Notes under the pieces: generated by a model
Told to the model about the DNA's origin: nothing
Databases searched by the model: none
The model's input: only the letters and a program-made list of their open reading frames with translations
Origin: Prosthecobacter sp.
Lineage (GTDB): Bacteria > Verrucomicrobiota > Verrucomicrobiia > Verrucomicrobiales > Verrucomicrobiaceae
DNA: 64,000 nt
Direction: 5' to 3'
Assembly: GCA_019186985.1 (NCBI GenBank)
Contig: JABARQ010000016.1
Span: 1-64,000, forward strand
In this document: positions 53,285 through 63,300 of the stretch, one piece after another
Layout: every line of letters starts with the position of its first letter
Numbering within the stretch: position 1 is the first letter of the stretch
Translations under genes and position numbers: made by a program

Positions 53285-55588
53285 ATGGAACCCCTCCTTT
53301 TCAAGCGCAGCGCCACCCTGGCGGCGGCTGCCCTCCTCTCCTCCGCCACGCTGGCTTCAGCCAATGACTGGACCAACTGGCGCGGCCCGCTTCAGAACGG
53401 CGTCAGCCTGGAGCACTACACGAATGCCGGAAAACTTTCCGACACCCCCGCCTGGACCTACGCCGCGCGCGGCCGGGGAGCGCCAGTGGTCGTTGACGGC
53501 AAGGTCGTGCTCTGGGGTTACAAGGGCGAGACCACCGACCTCATCGAGCTGCTGACGGTGCTGGACGCCAAGACCGGCAAGAAGCTCTGGGAGGTCGAGA
53601 TTTCCGACTACCTGAGCGACTCCATCTACAACCGCTACTCCATCGGCGCGCCGACGGTCGATCCGGAAACGAAGCGCATCTACCTGGTCAGCAACGCCGG
53701 TGTGTTCGTCTGCTACGAACTGGACGGCACCAAGGTTTTTGAGCTGCCGCTGATGGAGAACCTGGGCCGCATGACCTTCCCGAACAGCCGCGTCGGCAGC
53801 CCGGTGATCGAGGGCGACCTGGTGATCATCCACTTCATCTTCTCCAACTGGGGCGCCGACGGTCCTGCCGCCGACCGCGTGTACGGCTTTGACAAGAAGA
53901 CCGGCGAGCTGGTCTGGTGGAGCCTGCCCGGCGTCAGCCCGCCCGTAGACTCCTCCTTCTCCACGCCGGTCCTGGAAACACGCGACAACAAGCGCGTGAT
54001 GTATTTCACCACCGGCTGCGGCAACCTCGTGTGCGTCAACGCACGCAGCGGCAGGCCCTACTGGAAGATGCCGCTCTGCAAAAACGGCATGAACCCCAGC
54101 GTGGTCATCCACAAGGACAAGATCATCACCATCCACGGCGATGAAAACGTCGACACCTCCGAGAAGGGACGCATGACTGCGGTGAAGATCCCCGAGACAC
54201 TCGTTCCGCCGCCGCCCCCCGGCCTGGAGGCTGCCACTCTGCCGCCCGGCAACGAAGCCTGGCGGAACCCGATCTGCGCCACCAGCAGCTCCCCAGTCCT
54301 CGTGGGTGACGTGGTCTACCAGCTCACCGACGGCGGCGAGCTCTATGCCATTGACGCCAACAACGGCAGGGAGCTGTGGAAGAAGAAGCTCAGCAACGCC
54401 AACCTGCACTCCTCCCCTCTCTATGTGGACGGCCTGCTCTACTGCCCGATGATGGAGGGCAAGCTGGTCGTCGTGAAGCCCGGCGCCACCGACGCGGAGA
54501 TCGTCCAGGAGATCAAGCTCGACGGCGGTGTCGCCGCCCAGTGCCTCGGCGCTCCCGTCGTGTGTGACGGCGTGCTGTATGTCACCACCACCGAGAAGTT
54601 CTACGCCTTCCCGATCCCGAACGACGGCATCAAGGTGGACCCCGCCCCTGTGCCGGTGATTCCCGCCGCCGGCAAGGCGGCCGCTCTTCAGATCATCCCC
54701 GCCGAAGTCGTCATCATGCGCGGCGGCAGGCAGTCCTTCCGCATCCGCAGCGTCGACGCCAACGGCCTCGTCGTCAGCGACAAGGTTGAGGGCGTGAAGT
54801 GGGAGTCCTTCATCCCGCCCACCGCAAAGGTGAAGGCGACCATGGACGCCAGCTTCAACGAGGCCGGCGAGCTCGTCGTGGCCCCTGACGCCAAGGTCAG
54901 CGCCGGCGCCTTCAAGGCCACCGCCCCGGACGGCACCTTCGGCACGATCCGCGGCCGCGCCCTCAAGGGCCTGCCAATCACGGAGGACTTCGAGGCCTAC
55001 CAGCTCACCGAGGAGTTCCCCGCCGATGCGCAGAACCCGGCCTACAAGTTCGCCTATCCGCCGCTCCCCTGGATCGGCGCCCGCTTCAAGTTCCAGGTCA
55101 TGGAGAAGGACGGCAGCAAGGTCTTCGGCAAGAGCTTTGACCGCCTCCTGTTCCAGCGCGGCACGGTGTTCGTCGCCCCGTCCAACCTCAGCAACTACAC
55201 CATGCAGGCCGACGTCATGACCGACGGCAGCGCCCGCTCGAAGGCCGACATCGGCCTCATCAACCAGCGCTACCTCATCTGCCTGCGCGGCAACGCCAAC
55301 AAGCTGGAGATCAGTTCCAACCTGGAGCGACTGGCCCAGACCGGCGCCTTCAAAGTCAGCGCCAACACCTGGTACACCCTGAAGACACGGGTTGATGTGA
55401 ACGCCGATGGATCTGGCGTGGTGCGCGGCAAGATCTGGCCGAAGGGCCAGCCCGAGCCGGAGGCCTGGACCGTCGAAGCGAAAGTCGCCAAGGCCCACAC
55501 CCAGGGCAGCCCGGGCATCTTCGGGTTCACCCCGATGAACCAAAAGCGTGTCTATCTCGACAACCTGAGCATCACCGAGAACAAGTAA
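53285..55588 (+). CDS. Exported PQQ-like beta-propeller protein
   Basis: A 767-residue exported protein starting MEPLLFKRSATLA at 53285, with a signal peptide to about residue 27. It begins with the family hallmark DWTNWRGPLQNGVS (WRG-P). Repeated blades of the PQQ-like/WD-like type follow, such as VLDAKTGKKLWE, GFDKKTGELVWW and AIDANNGRELWKK, to about residue 450. The rest is an Ig-like region (VVIMRGGRQSFRIRS) and a concanavalin-like C-terminal domain. Probably a periplasmic or surface scaffold; PQQ-binding residues were not confirmed. It is adjacent to a second propeller gene, 25 bases downstream. Confidence 0.85.
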   Translation: MEPLLFKRSATLAAAALLSSATLASANDWTNWRGPLQNGVSLEHYTNAGKLSDTPAWTYAARGRGAPVVVDGKVVLWGYKGETTDLIELLTVLDAKTGKKLWEVEISDYLSDSIYNRYSIGAPTVDPETKRIYLVSNAGVFVCYELDGTKVFELPLMENLGRMTFPNSRVGSPVIEGDLVIIHFIFSNWGADGPAADRVYGFDKKTGELVWWSLPGVSPPVDSSFSTPVLETRDNKRVMYFTTGCGNLVCVNARSGRPYWKMPLCKNGMNPSVVIHKDKIITIHGDENVDTSEKGRMTAVKIPETLVPPPPPGLEAATLPPGNEAWRNPICATSSSPVLVGDVVYQLTDGGELYAIDANNGRELWKKKLSNANLHSSPLYVDGLLYCPMMEGKLVVVKPGATDAEIVQEIKLDGGVAAQCLGAPVVCDGVLYVTTTEKFYAFPIPNDGIKVDPAPVPVIPAAGKAAALQIIPAEVVIMRGGRQSFRIRSVDANGLVVSDKVEGVKWESFIPPTAKVKATMDASFNEAGELVVAPDAKVSAGAFKATAPDGTFGTIRGRALKGLPITEDFEAYQLTEEFPADAQNPAYKFAYPPLPWIGARFKFQVMEKDGSKVFGKSFDRLLFQRGTVFVAPSNLSNYTMQADVMTDGSARSKADIGLINQRYLICLRGNANKLEISSNLERLAQTGAFKVSANTWYTLKTRVDVNADGSGVVRGKIWPKGQPEPEAWTVEAKVAKAHTQGSPGIFGFTPMNQKRVYLDNLSITENK

Positions 55589-55613
55589 CCCCTTCAAACG
55601 CCCCCTTCTCCAA

Positions 55614-57239
55614 ATGAAGCCCCAAGCCACCGCCCTGCTCGCGCTTCTCAGCGCCACCGCCCTCCACGCCGCCGACCTCGCCGAATGGGGGGGCGGTCCG
55701 AACCGTAACATGGTGTCCCCGGAAAAGGGGCTGCCGCTCGACATCGACCCCGGCAAAAAGTACGGCCCCAAGGCGGCGCCGAAGATCGCAGGCCGCCTGC
55801 GCCCGAACGCCGAGGAGGCCAACAAGGGCCCCGGAGCCGAGGACATCGACATGAGCACCACCAAGAACTGCCTCTGGGTGGCCAAGCTCGGCTCGCAGAC
55901 CTACGGCACGCCCATCATCGCCAGCGGCCAGGTCTACGTCGGCACCAACAACGAATCCCCGCGCAACAGCAAGCACATCGGCGACCGCGGCATCGTCATG
56001 GTCTTTGACGAATACACCGGCGAGTTCAAATGGCAGCTCGTCTCCCCCAAGATGGGCTCCGGCAAGGTGAACGACTGGGAGTATCTCGGCGTCTGCGCCA
56101 GCCCGACCATCGTCGGTGACAGGGCCTATGTTCCTGGCAACCGCTGCCAGATCATCTGCATGGACGTCAACGGCATGTCCAACGGCAACCAGGGCATGCA
56201 GGAGGAGGCCCAGTTCATGGCCGCCCTCGACAAGGACGGCAAGCCCCAGCCGGTTGAACCGGGCAAGACCGACGCCGACATCCTCTGGGTCTATGACATG
56301 TACAAGGAGCTGGGCGTTTTCCAGCACAACGCCACCGCCGGCTACCCCCTGGTGGTCGACGGCAAGGTCTTCGTGCCCACCTGCAACGGCGTCGACTGGA
56401 CGCACACCAACATCCCCGCCCCCCAGGCTCCCAGCTTCATCATGCTGAACGCCGAGGACGGCACCCTGATGGGCGAGATGGACCACGTCGCCTCCGAGCG
56501 CGTGCTGCACTGCTCCTGGTCCAGCCCCACGCTTGCCCTCATCGAAGGCAAGAAGCAGGTCATCTTCGGCGCGGGCGACGGCTGGGTCTATTCCATGTCC
56601 TCCGAAACCGAGAAGAAGGACGACTTCGACATCCTCAAGGAGTTCTGGCGCTATGATGCGAACCCGCCCGAATACCGGAAGAACAGCGCCGGCGAGCCCA
56701 TCAAGTATGTCGAGTACGACGGCCCCAGCGAGATCATCGGCACGGTTGTCGAGCATGACGGCCTGGTCTACGTCAACATCGGCCAGGATCCCGAGCACGG
56801 CGAAGGCGTCGGCTGCCTGAGCTGCATCGACCCGAAGATGACGGGCGACATCACCGGCAAGGCCGTGTGGACCTTCAAGGGCATCGAGCGCTCCATCTCC
56901 ACCCCGGCGGTGAAGGACGGCCTCGTCTACACCGCCGACTACACCGGCCGCGTGTTCTGCCTCGACGCCAAGACCGGCAAGGAATACTGGAAGTTCGACA
57001 CCAAGGGCCACATCTGGGCCAGCCCGCTGGTCGCCGACGGCAAGGTCTGGATCGGCAACGAGGAGGGCGAACTCTTCATCCTGGCCGAAGGCAGGGAGCT
57101 GAAGGAGATCAAGACCATCGAGTTCCCCTCGCCGCTGCTGAGCAGCGTCGTCGCCGCGAACGGCTGCCTCTACATCACCACCCACACGCACCTCTACTGC
57201 TTCAAGGAAGGCGCCAAGGCGGCGGCAGGTGCGGAGTGA
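55614..57239 (+). CDS. Exported PQQ-like beta-propeller protein
   Basis: A 541-residue exported protein with a signal peptide at residues 1-19. The mature start DLAEWGGGPNRNMVS corresponds to the W-G-P-N element of the family. The blades have VMVFDEYTGEFKWQL, MLNAEDGTLMGEM, CIDPKMTGDITGKAVWTF and CLDAKTGKEYWKF. It lacks the C-terminal domains of its neighbour at 53285. The two are cotranscribed and end in a strong terminator, which suggests they work together on the outer side of the membrane. Confidence 0.87.
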   Translation: MKPQATALLALLSATALHAADLAEWGGGPNRNMVSPEKGLPLDIDPGKKYGPKAAPKIAGRLRPNAEEANKGPGAEDIDMSTTKNCLWVAKLGSQTYGTPIIASGQVYVGTNNESPRNSKHIGDRGIVMVFDEYTGEFKWQLVSPKMGSGKVNDWEYLGVCASPTIVGDRAYVPGNRCQIICMDVNGMSNGNQGMQEEAQFMAALDKDGKPQPVEPGKTDADILWVYDMYKELGVFQHNATAGYPLVVDGKVFVPTCNGVDWTHTNIPAPQAPSFIMLNAEDGTLMGEMDHVASERVLHCSWSSPTLALIEGKKQVIFGAGDGWVYSMSSETEKKDDFDILKEFWRYDANPPEYRKNSAGEPIKYVEYDGPSEIIGTVVEHDGLVYVNIGQDPEHGEGVGCLSCIDPKMTGDITGKAVWTFKGIERSISTPAVKDGLVYTADYTGRVFCLDAKTGKEYWKFDTKGHIWASPLVADGKVWIGNEEGELFILAEGRELKEIKTIEFPSPLLSSVVAANGCLYITTHTHLYCFKEGAKAAAGAE

Positions 57240-57269
57240 TTTTTGGTTAGGTCAGGCCCGGCCTTTTCA

Positions 57270-57309
57270 GCGGCCCCCGTCTTCACAGGAGGACGGGGGC
57301 CGCCTTTTT
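57270..57309 (+). terminator. Intrinsic terminator of the propeller operon
   Basis: GCGGCCCCCGTC at 57270-57281 pairs perfectly with GACGGGGGCCGC at 57292-57303, followed by CTTTTT. It lies 30 bases after the second propeller gene. Confidence 0.93.
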
Positions 57310-57374
57310 CCATGGATGCGCCGGGACATGCCGGCGTTTGCTTTTGCCGGACGGCATGACAGGATCGCAGGATC

Positions 57375-58466
57375 ATGAAGTGGTCGTTCAAACTTGGCAC
57401 GGTGGCGGGCACCGAGGTGCGTGTTCATGTCACCTTTTTCATCCTGCTGGCGTTCGTGGCGCTGCAGGGAATGAGCGGCGGACAGGGAACGGCCGGAGCG
57501 CTGGACGCCGTGCTGTTTGTGACCGCCGCCTTTGTGTGCGTGCTGCTGCATGAGTTCGGGCATGTCACCGCCGCACGGGGCTTCGGCATTCGTACGCCTG
57601 ACATCACCCTGCTGCCGATCGGCGGCGTGGCCAGGCTGGAAAGAATGCCCGAAAAGCCCGCCCAGGAACTGGTGGTGGCCCTCTGCGGCCCGCTGGTGAA
57701 CGTGGTCATCGCCGCAGGGCTCTCGCTGTTCCTCGGCCTTGGCATCGCCTGGAACCCGGAGCTCTTTGAAGCCGGCGGACACTTCTGGGAGAAGCTCATG
57801 ATCTGGAACCTGATGATGGTCGCCTTCAACCTGGTGCCGGCCTTTCCCATGGACGGCGGACGCGTGCTGCGCGCACTGCTGGGCCTGGTGGTGGACTATG
57901 AGCGTGCCACGCGCTGGGCGGCCGCCCTGGGGCAGACCATCGCGGTGACGGCAGGCCTGCTGATGCTGCTTTCCGGCCAGGCAAGCCCGGTGCTGCTGCT
58001 GATCGCCTTCTTTGTGTTCATGGCGGCGGGACAGGAGGCGGCGATGGTCTCCCAGCGCCAGATGTTCCATGGCCTGCGGGTTCAGGACGCCATGATCACG
58101 GACTTCAGGGCGGTGGCGCCCGACGCCCTGCTGCGCGACGTGGTGGCCCTGCTGCTTTCAGGAACCCAGCACGACTTCCCCGTGCTGGGCCCGCATGGCG
58201 ACCTGCTTGGCATCATCACCCGTCAGCGACTCGTCGGCGCGCTCTCCGAGCATGGGCCGGTTCATCCCGTCGGCGGTGTCCTGGAACCCCTGGACGTCCA
58301 GGTGCCGCCGCGCATGGACCTGGTCGAGGCCCTGGGTGTGCTTGACGCCGCCACACGCCCGACGCTGCCGGTGATTGATCCGCTCACCGGCCGTTGCATC
58401 GGCCTGCTCAACGCCGAAAACGTCGGCGAGCTGCTGATGGTGCGCACCGCCTTGAAACGGGCCTGA
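57375..58466 (+). CDS. Site-2 protease (M50) with CBS domains
   Basis: A 363-residue intramembrane metalloprotease. Zinc is bound by His59 and His63 in HEFGH with catalytic Glu60, and by Asp160 in FPMDGGR. About six transmembrane helices span residues 13-220. Two CBS domains follow (about 228-350), in the segments VQDAMITDFRAVAP and VIDPLTGRCIGLL. CBS-linked site-2 proteases are thought to cleave membrane-bound regulators and to sense adenine nucleotides. No anti-sigma factor or other substrate gene is next to it. Confidence 0.92.
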   Translation: MKWSFKLGTVAGTEVRVHVTFFILLAFVALQGMSGGQGTAGALDAVLFVTAAFVCVLLHEFGHVTAARGFGIRTPDITLLPIGGVARLERMPEKPAQELVVALCGPLVNVVIAAGLSLFLGLGIAWNPELFEAGGHFWEKLMIWNLMMVAFNLVPAFPMDGGRVLRALLGLVVDYERATRWAAALGQTIAVTAGLLMLLSGQASPVLLLIAFFVFMAAGQEAAMVSQRQMFHGLRVQDAMITDFRAVAPDALLRDVVALLLSGTQHDFPVLGPHGDLLGIITRQRLVGALSEHGPVHPVGGVLEPLDVQVPPRMDLVEALGVLDAATRPTLPVIDPLTGRCIGLLNAENVGELLMVRTALKRA

Positions 58467-58496
58467 GACATTGCCACGCCCCGCCAGGGCCGGTCA

Positions 58497-59615
58497 TCAT
58501 TCATCGACCGGCTCCGCCACGGCCGCCGCCCTGGGCACGGAGCGCAGGGCCGTGCCGACGATCAGCGAGGACACGCCGGGCCTCCATTGATAGCCGACGC
58601 CGAAGGGCAGGTCGCCGGCCTTGTCACGCCCGAAGGCGGCATGCAGGTCCGGCTGGTCGTGCTTTTCAAACAATTTGATAGGCCCCGGATAGCTGCCGTA
58701 AAGGCCCATGGACCATTCGTCCTGCCTGAAGAAGCGCCAGGGAATGCCGCTGTCGTCCTGCATGACGTTGCGAGTGCCTGCCAGGAGGAAGTCGCGTGCG
58801 GAGGAGAATTCATCCAGGTGCATCAGGTAGGAGGCTGCCTTCACCAGCGCGTTGCCCTGGCCCAGGCCGCGGCAGAACGCCATGAAGCCCGGGTTGTCCT
58901 TGATGCCCCAGTTCGAAAGGTCGGAGGTGAAGTAGTAGAGTGTCTGGGCGCCTCCGGCGGTGCCTGTGAAGGTCACGCGCACGCCGGGAGTCCTCGACTT
59001 GCCGGAGGTGAACTGGCCGGCGTCGTCCAGCTTTACGAACTCCACGCCCTGAATGCGGCAGCCCGCCCTGGCCAGGAACACCATCATCACCGGCAGCGTG
59101 CCGCTGAGCTGGGTGGCGCTCAGGTCGTTCTTCATGTCGGCGGTGATGAAGAAGCTGTAGCTGAGGATCGCGTTGAGGGACTTGCGCAGGTTGGCCAGGG
59201 CGGCGGCGCGCTTTTCGGAGGACAGGCTGGCGACGTCCGGGTTTTCCCCGACGGGCTCGCGGCCGCACAGGACGTAGGTCCTTGCGTTCGGATAAAAGGC
59301 GTGGGCATACAGCATGTCAGGCCCGCTGAAGAGGTAGAACAGCGGGCTGGGATCCGCGTGGATGTAGCCGAGGGTGGCCGGCATCCACGCACGGATCGGC
59401 CCCAGCTGGCGCTCCTCCACATCCACCCAGGCCCTTTGGAATTCGGCGGCGTGCCGCTGCCAGGATTCCTCACGCGCCAGGGGTTCCAGGGGGCTGCCAT
59501 CCACGTTCAGCCCTGCCAGGAAGCGGGCCTGGTCGTCGGCACCGGCGGCCTGCAACCTAGGGGCCGGAAGTCCAAGGGTCAGGCTGACGACGGCCGGGAG
59601 GAGGAGCAATTTCAT
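58497..59615 (-). CDS. Hypothetical secreted protein
   Basis: A 372-residue exported protein with a signal peptide at about residues 1-23. The body has no family I recognise. Aromatic-rich segments such as PSPLFYLFSGPDMLYAHAFYP and, later, SYSFFITADMKND give it the look of a globular enzyme or binding protein. The C-terminal segment ends VAEPVDE. It is convergent with the site-2 protease gene and divergent from the peroxiredoxin gene with about 150 bases between starts. No role is inferred. Confidence 0.7.
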   Translation of the reverse strand: MKLLLLPAVVSLTLGLPAPRLQAAGADDQARFLAGLNVDGSPLEPLAREESWQRHAAEFQRAWVDVEERQLGPIRAWMPATLGYIHADPSPLFYLFSGPDMLYAHAFYPNARTYVLCGREPVGENPDVASLSSEKRAAALANLRKSLNAILSYSFFITADMKNDLSATQLSGTLPVMMVFLARAGCRIQGVEFVKLDDAGQFTSGKSRTPGVRVTFTGTAGGAQTLYYFTSDLSNWGIKDNPGFMAFCRGLGQGNALVKAASYLMHLDEFSSARDFLLAGTRNVMQDDSGIPWRFFRQDEWSMGLYGSYPGPIKLFEKHDQPDLHAAFGRDKAGDLPFGVGYQWRPGVSSLIVGTALRSVPRAAAVAEPVDE

Positions 59616-59766
59616 GCGGAGGCGACCTTCATACGAGAACCCGGCCGCCGATCAATCCAGAACATTCGGGCGTCCAAATCCCCTGCCAGAACGAACCTGC
59701 CTTCGGCGTTTGGCGTCTTCCCTGATCTGCGTTTCAGGGGCCGGAACCCTTCCAACAAACACACAC

Positions 59767-60291
59767 ATGAAACACACCATGCGAATCCTCACCGCCCTCT
59801 TTGCGGGTCTCTTTGCCAACGCCCATGCCGGCGAAGGTGAAAAAGTCAGCTATCCCGCACCGGAGGTGAGCGGCGTCAACCAGGACGGCGCCACCGTGAA
59901 CTTCGCCGACGTCTACAAGAAGGGCCCGACGGTGGTCTTCTTCTACCCGAAGGCCGACACGCCGGGCTGCACCAAGCAGGCCTGCTCCCTGCGCGACGCC
60001 TTTGCCGAACTGAGCAAGGAGGGCGTGCAGGTGCTCGGCGTCTCCTTCGACAAGCCCGAGGCCCAGAAGGGCTTCAAGGACAAGTTCAGCCTGCCCTATG
60101 ACCTGATCGCCGATCCGGAGGGAAAAATCGTCGCCGCCTTCAAGGTCGAGAAGATGCTCAAGGGCATCCTCTCCCTGGCCAAGCGCAGCTGCTTCCTGGT
60201 GAAGGACGGCAAGGTGGTCTGGCAGGACTACCAGGCCAGCACCGACCAGCAGGCGGCCGACATCAAGCGCGTTCTGGCCGGCTTGAAATGA
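59767..60291 (+). CDS. Exported peroxiredoxin (BCP/PrxQ type)
   Basis: A 174-residue thiol peroxidase. A hydrophobic N-terminus to about residue 21 is a signal peptide (a second Met lies at residue 5), so it acts outside the cytoplasm. The mature fold has the peroxidatic Cys68 in TPGCTKQAC, with the resolving Cys73 five residues on, as in PrxQ. VVFFYPKADT and LVKDGKVVWQDY are typical. It reduces hydroperoxides using thioredoxin-like partners. The gene ends 9 bases before the stop of the convergent repeat protein gene. Confidence 0.9.
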   Translation: MKHTMRILTALFAGLFANAHAGEGEKVSYPAPEVSGVNQDGATVNFADVYKKGPTVVFFYPKADTPGCTKQACSLRDAFAELSKEGVQVLGVSFDKPEAQKGFKDKFSLPYDLIADPEGKIVAAFKVEKMLKGILSLAKRSCFLVKDGKVVWQDYQASTDQQAADIKRVLAGLK

Positions 60292-60300
60292 ACCTCAGGC

Positions 60301-63300
60301 TCACGGACCATCCTTGAGAACCACGCGCCCGGAGAGCCTGGGTGCGTTTGTCTGGCTGGATGTCGGGAACAGGAAGAAGCCCCGTGCCTCCATGACACCC
60401 ATTTCTTGAGAGAGCTGAGCCTGCCAGGTGGTCTTGCGCGGCGGTGTCGTCTGCAGGGTGAACTCTCCGGCCACCGCGCCCGTCTTGACATCAAACTTGG
60501 TGATCTTGACGAGGTTGGGATTGACGGTGCTGTCCTTGGAAACGACCGCCGTGTTGGTGGTTCCTGTGGCGCTGGGATTGGCGATGCTGACGGAAACATC
60601 AAACTCCATCGCTTCATCATCCAGCCCCCCGGCCCTGAATTCGAGCAGGGCGTTGTCCGGCCCGGTGCCGCTGCCGAGGATGATGTCACCTGGCGCGGGC
60701 GCACCATAACCGCCTCCTTCCACACTGAGCGGGAGCGGGCCGATCCCGCCCCGGTAGACGGCATCCTTGGAAGTCGCCCCCTGGGGCGGCTTGAACCATT
60801 GCAGGTCACCGCTGACGTCATTGTCCGCCGGGACGGCCCCGGTGGACACATTCAGGACGCCTGCCAGCGACCCTCCGGCGGAATACAGGGACTGATAGAC
60901 CAGGATGTCCCCGCCCTGGCTGACAAAGGTGCCGGTGGTGAAGGTGCTGCCGTCCGCAAGCCGTCCACCGACACTGAGGCCGCCATTGGCTTCAGCCACG
61001 GTGAAGGAGCCGAAGCCGCTGCCCTGCGGCAGGACGGTGTCTGCATCCTGCTGCAGGATGCTGAAGGTGTGCAGGCCCTTGAAATCCGAGGCCTTGTCAT
61101 CCTTGGTCCATGGATTGCGCCAGAGGGTCGCGGTGGTCTGTTCGACACCCTGCACGACCTCCCCTGCGGCTGAGCTGCCAGATCCGCTGAAGGTCAGGTT
61201 CAGCGCCTGCGGAGGCCGGTTTTTGGCGGTTAGCGGAATGGTGCAGAGCGGATTGTCCGGGCTGCTGACGTCGGCGTTGAGGCTTGTGGTGAAGGTCTGC
61301 GTGCTGGTGCCGGTGATGATTTTTCCGGTGACCGACCCGGTGCCCGCCACCGTCAGCTCCAGGCGCGAACCCAGGTTGTTGTTGATGAGCGGGTGAGGGC
61401 TCACCAGGCCATGGAAGACACCGGCGATGCCAGGCGGCAGCTCGTCCACCGGAATGTCGAACTCCAGGACATCATCCGCCGCACCGGCGGCATTCTTCGC
61501 GCTGATCTGCACCGTGTAAGTCCTGCCACCTTTGAGCGGCTTGCCGCTGATCAGACCGGTGCTGCCATTGATGGTTAGGCCGGGCGGAAGGTTCTTGACG
61601 GAGAAGGTCACCGGCAGGTTGACGACCGGGATCAGCAGCTGGTAGCTGCCGCTGACAATGGCGGGCTCGATCATGGCCGGCACGGAGATGGAGGGCTTCA
61701 GGACCCCCGCCTGGGTGACGGTGTGCTGCCTGCCCCCGATCTTCACGACGGCGGTGCGTGGCTTCAAAGAGGTGTTGGGCAGCACGGTCAGCGTGACGGT
61801 GCCGTCCCCCGTGCCCGTCGCAGGTTCCGCGCTGATCCAAGGCGGCGTCACCACCGACCAGAGGCCGTCGGAGCTCACCTCGACATCATAACCGCCCCCC
61901 TTCGAGACCAGGTCATCCTTCTCGTTGAGGTCGAGCATGAGCGTTCCCGGTTCGACGGTCGCGGTCCCTTCGGTCACGCCGCCAAAGCCGTCCTTGATGT
62001 TGTAGAAGAAGGTCACCGGCTGGGTGAAGGAAGCGGGCGTCGTCACCACGAGATGACCGCCGTTGTTCTTGAACTTGAGGCCGGGCGCAAGGGGTTTCAC
62101 GGAAGTGATGGTCAGGATGTCGCCGTCGGGATCATCATCGTTGCCGAGCACGTCCAGCACGACGGTGCTCTCCGGCAGGACGGTGAAGCTGTCGTCCTCG
62201 GTGACCGGCGGCCGGTTGGCCGTGGTGAAGGACAGGGGGGCGCTCCCGGCCGTGCCCTGCACGCTGGCGGCCCTGACCCGGTAATGATACTTCGTGTGCG
62301 GCGCAAGGCCGGTGAGAAGCACGCTCACAGGCTTTGCCCCCGTGTCGCTGACTTCGCCCGGATCGGCGGCCAGGGTGGTTCCAAAGGCCGTCGTGGTTCC
62401 ATAGTCAAAAAAGACATCCCGGGGGAACCCCCTGGCATCCACAGTGCCCTGAAGCGCGGCCTCCTCATGGTTGATGCCCGTGGCAGGGAGGGCTTTGACG
62501 AGCGGCGGCAGGGGGGTGCCGAGAATGCCAAACACGCGGAAGTTGTCCGCATAGATGTCGTGCGCGGCGGTCACCTGCGTCATTTCGGAATAACCGGCGA
62601 TGAAGACACTGAACTTGCCGCTGCCCTTCATGCCCCAGCCCTCGGTGGCGGGACGAAAGGTCTTGATGACCGTCCAGGAATAACCATTCAGGGGACCGTC
62701 CGGATCAAAGGCGGCGGTCAGGGTCCCGGCGGCGGCATCCCAGGCGACACGCACCGCAGCATGGCTGGAAGCCGCCGGCGAATATGTTTCCGTGCCGTCG
62801 TCGTTGACATCAACGTTGCCCAGGAAATGAAAACGCTGGGGCTCGCCTGGATTCCGGAAGTTCTCCAGGGTGGCGGAGAACGTGTCCAGCGGGTCGGCGC
62901 CGTTCAGCACCAGGACGCCCATGCCGGCGGCCGTGTGGCCGTTGGCGAGCGGCATCCATGGCACATGCACATCGGCCTGGACCATCCAGCTGGCGGCAAA
63001 GGGGGCCGCCACCAGCCAGGGCCAGGCCATGACATCATCCTCAGCCGTGCCGGAACTGGTGAAACGCAGCACGCCGTCCGCCTGGGTGAGCTGGCCGCTG
63101 CCCCGCTTCACATCCTTGCCCCAGATGAGCGTGTTCTTGGAAACGCCCGAAAAATCATCCTGCCCTGAGGGAACTCCCGTCAATCCCGAAGGCTGTGCGC
63201 TTGCGGCCTCGAAGTTGTCGGCAAAGGCATCCCCTGAGGCCACCACGATTCCCGACGCTTCACCGACCACCGAGATGTCGAATCGTGAAGCCTCGTCCAG

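Noticed and set aside
53357-55885. Minus-strand open frame of 842 residues opposite the first beta-propeller gene
   Set aside because: Its product is Gly-, Val- and Asp-rich with no motifs, and it covers a strand with clear coding sequence.
61723-63168. Plus-strand open frame of 481 residues opposite the giant repeat protein
   Set aside because: The minus strand shows recognisable fibronectin, BACON-like and concanavalin-like domains, while the plus-strand product is compositionally biased.
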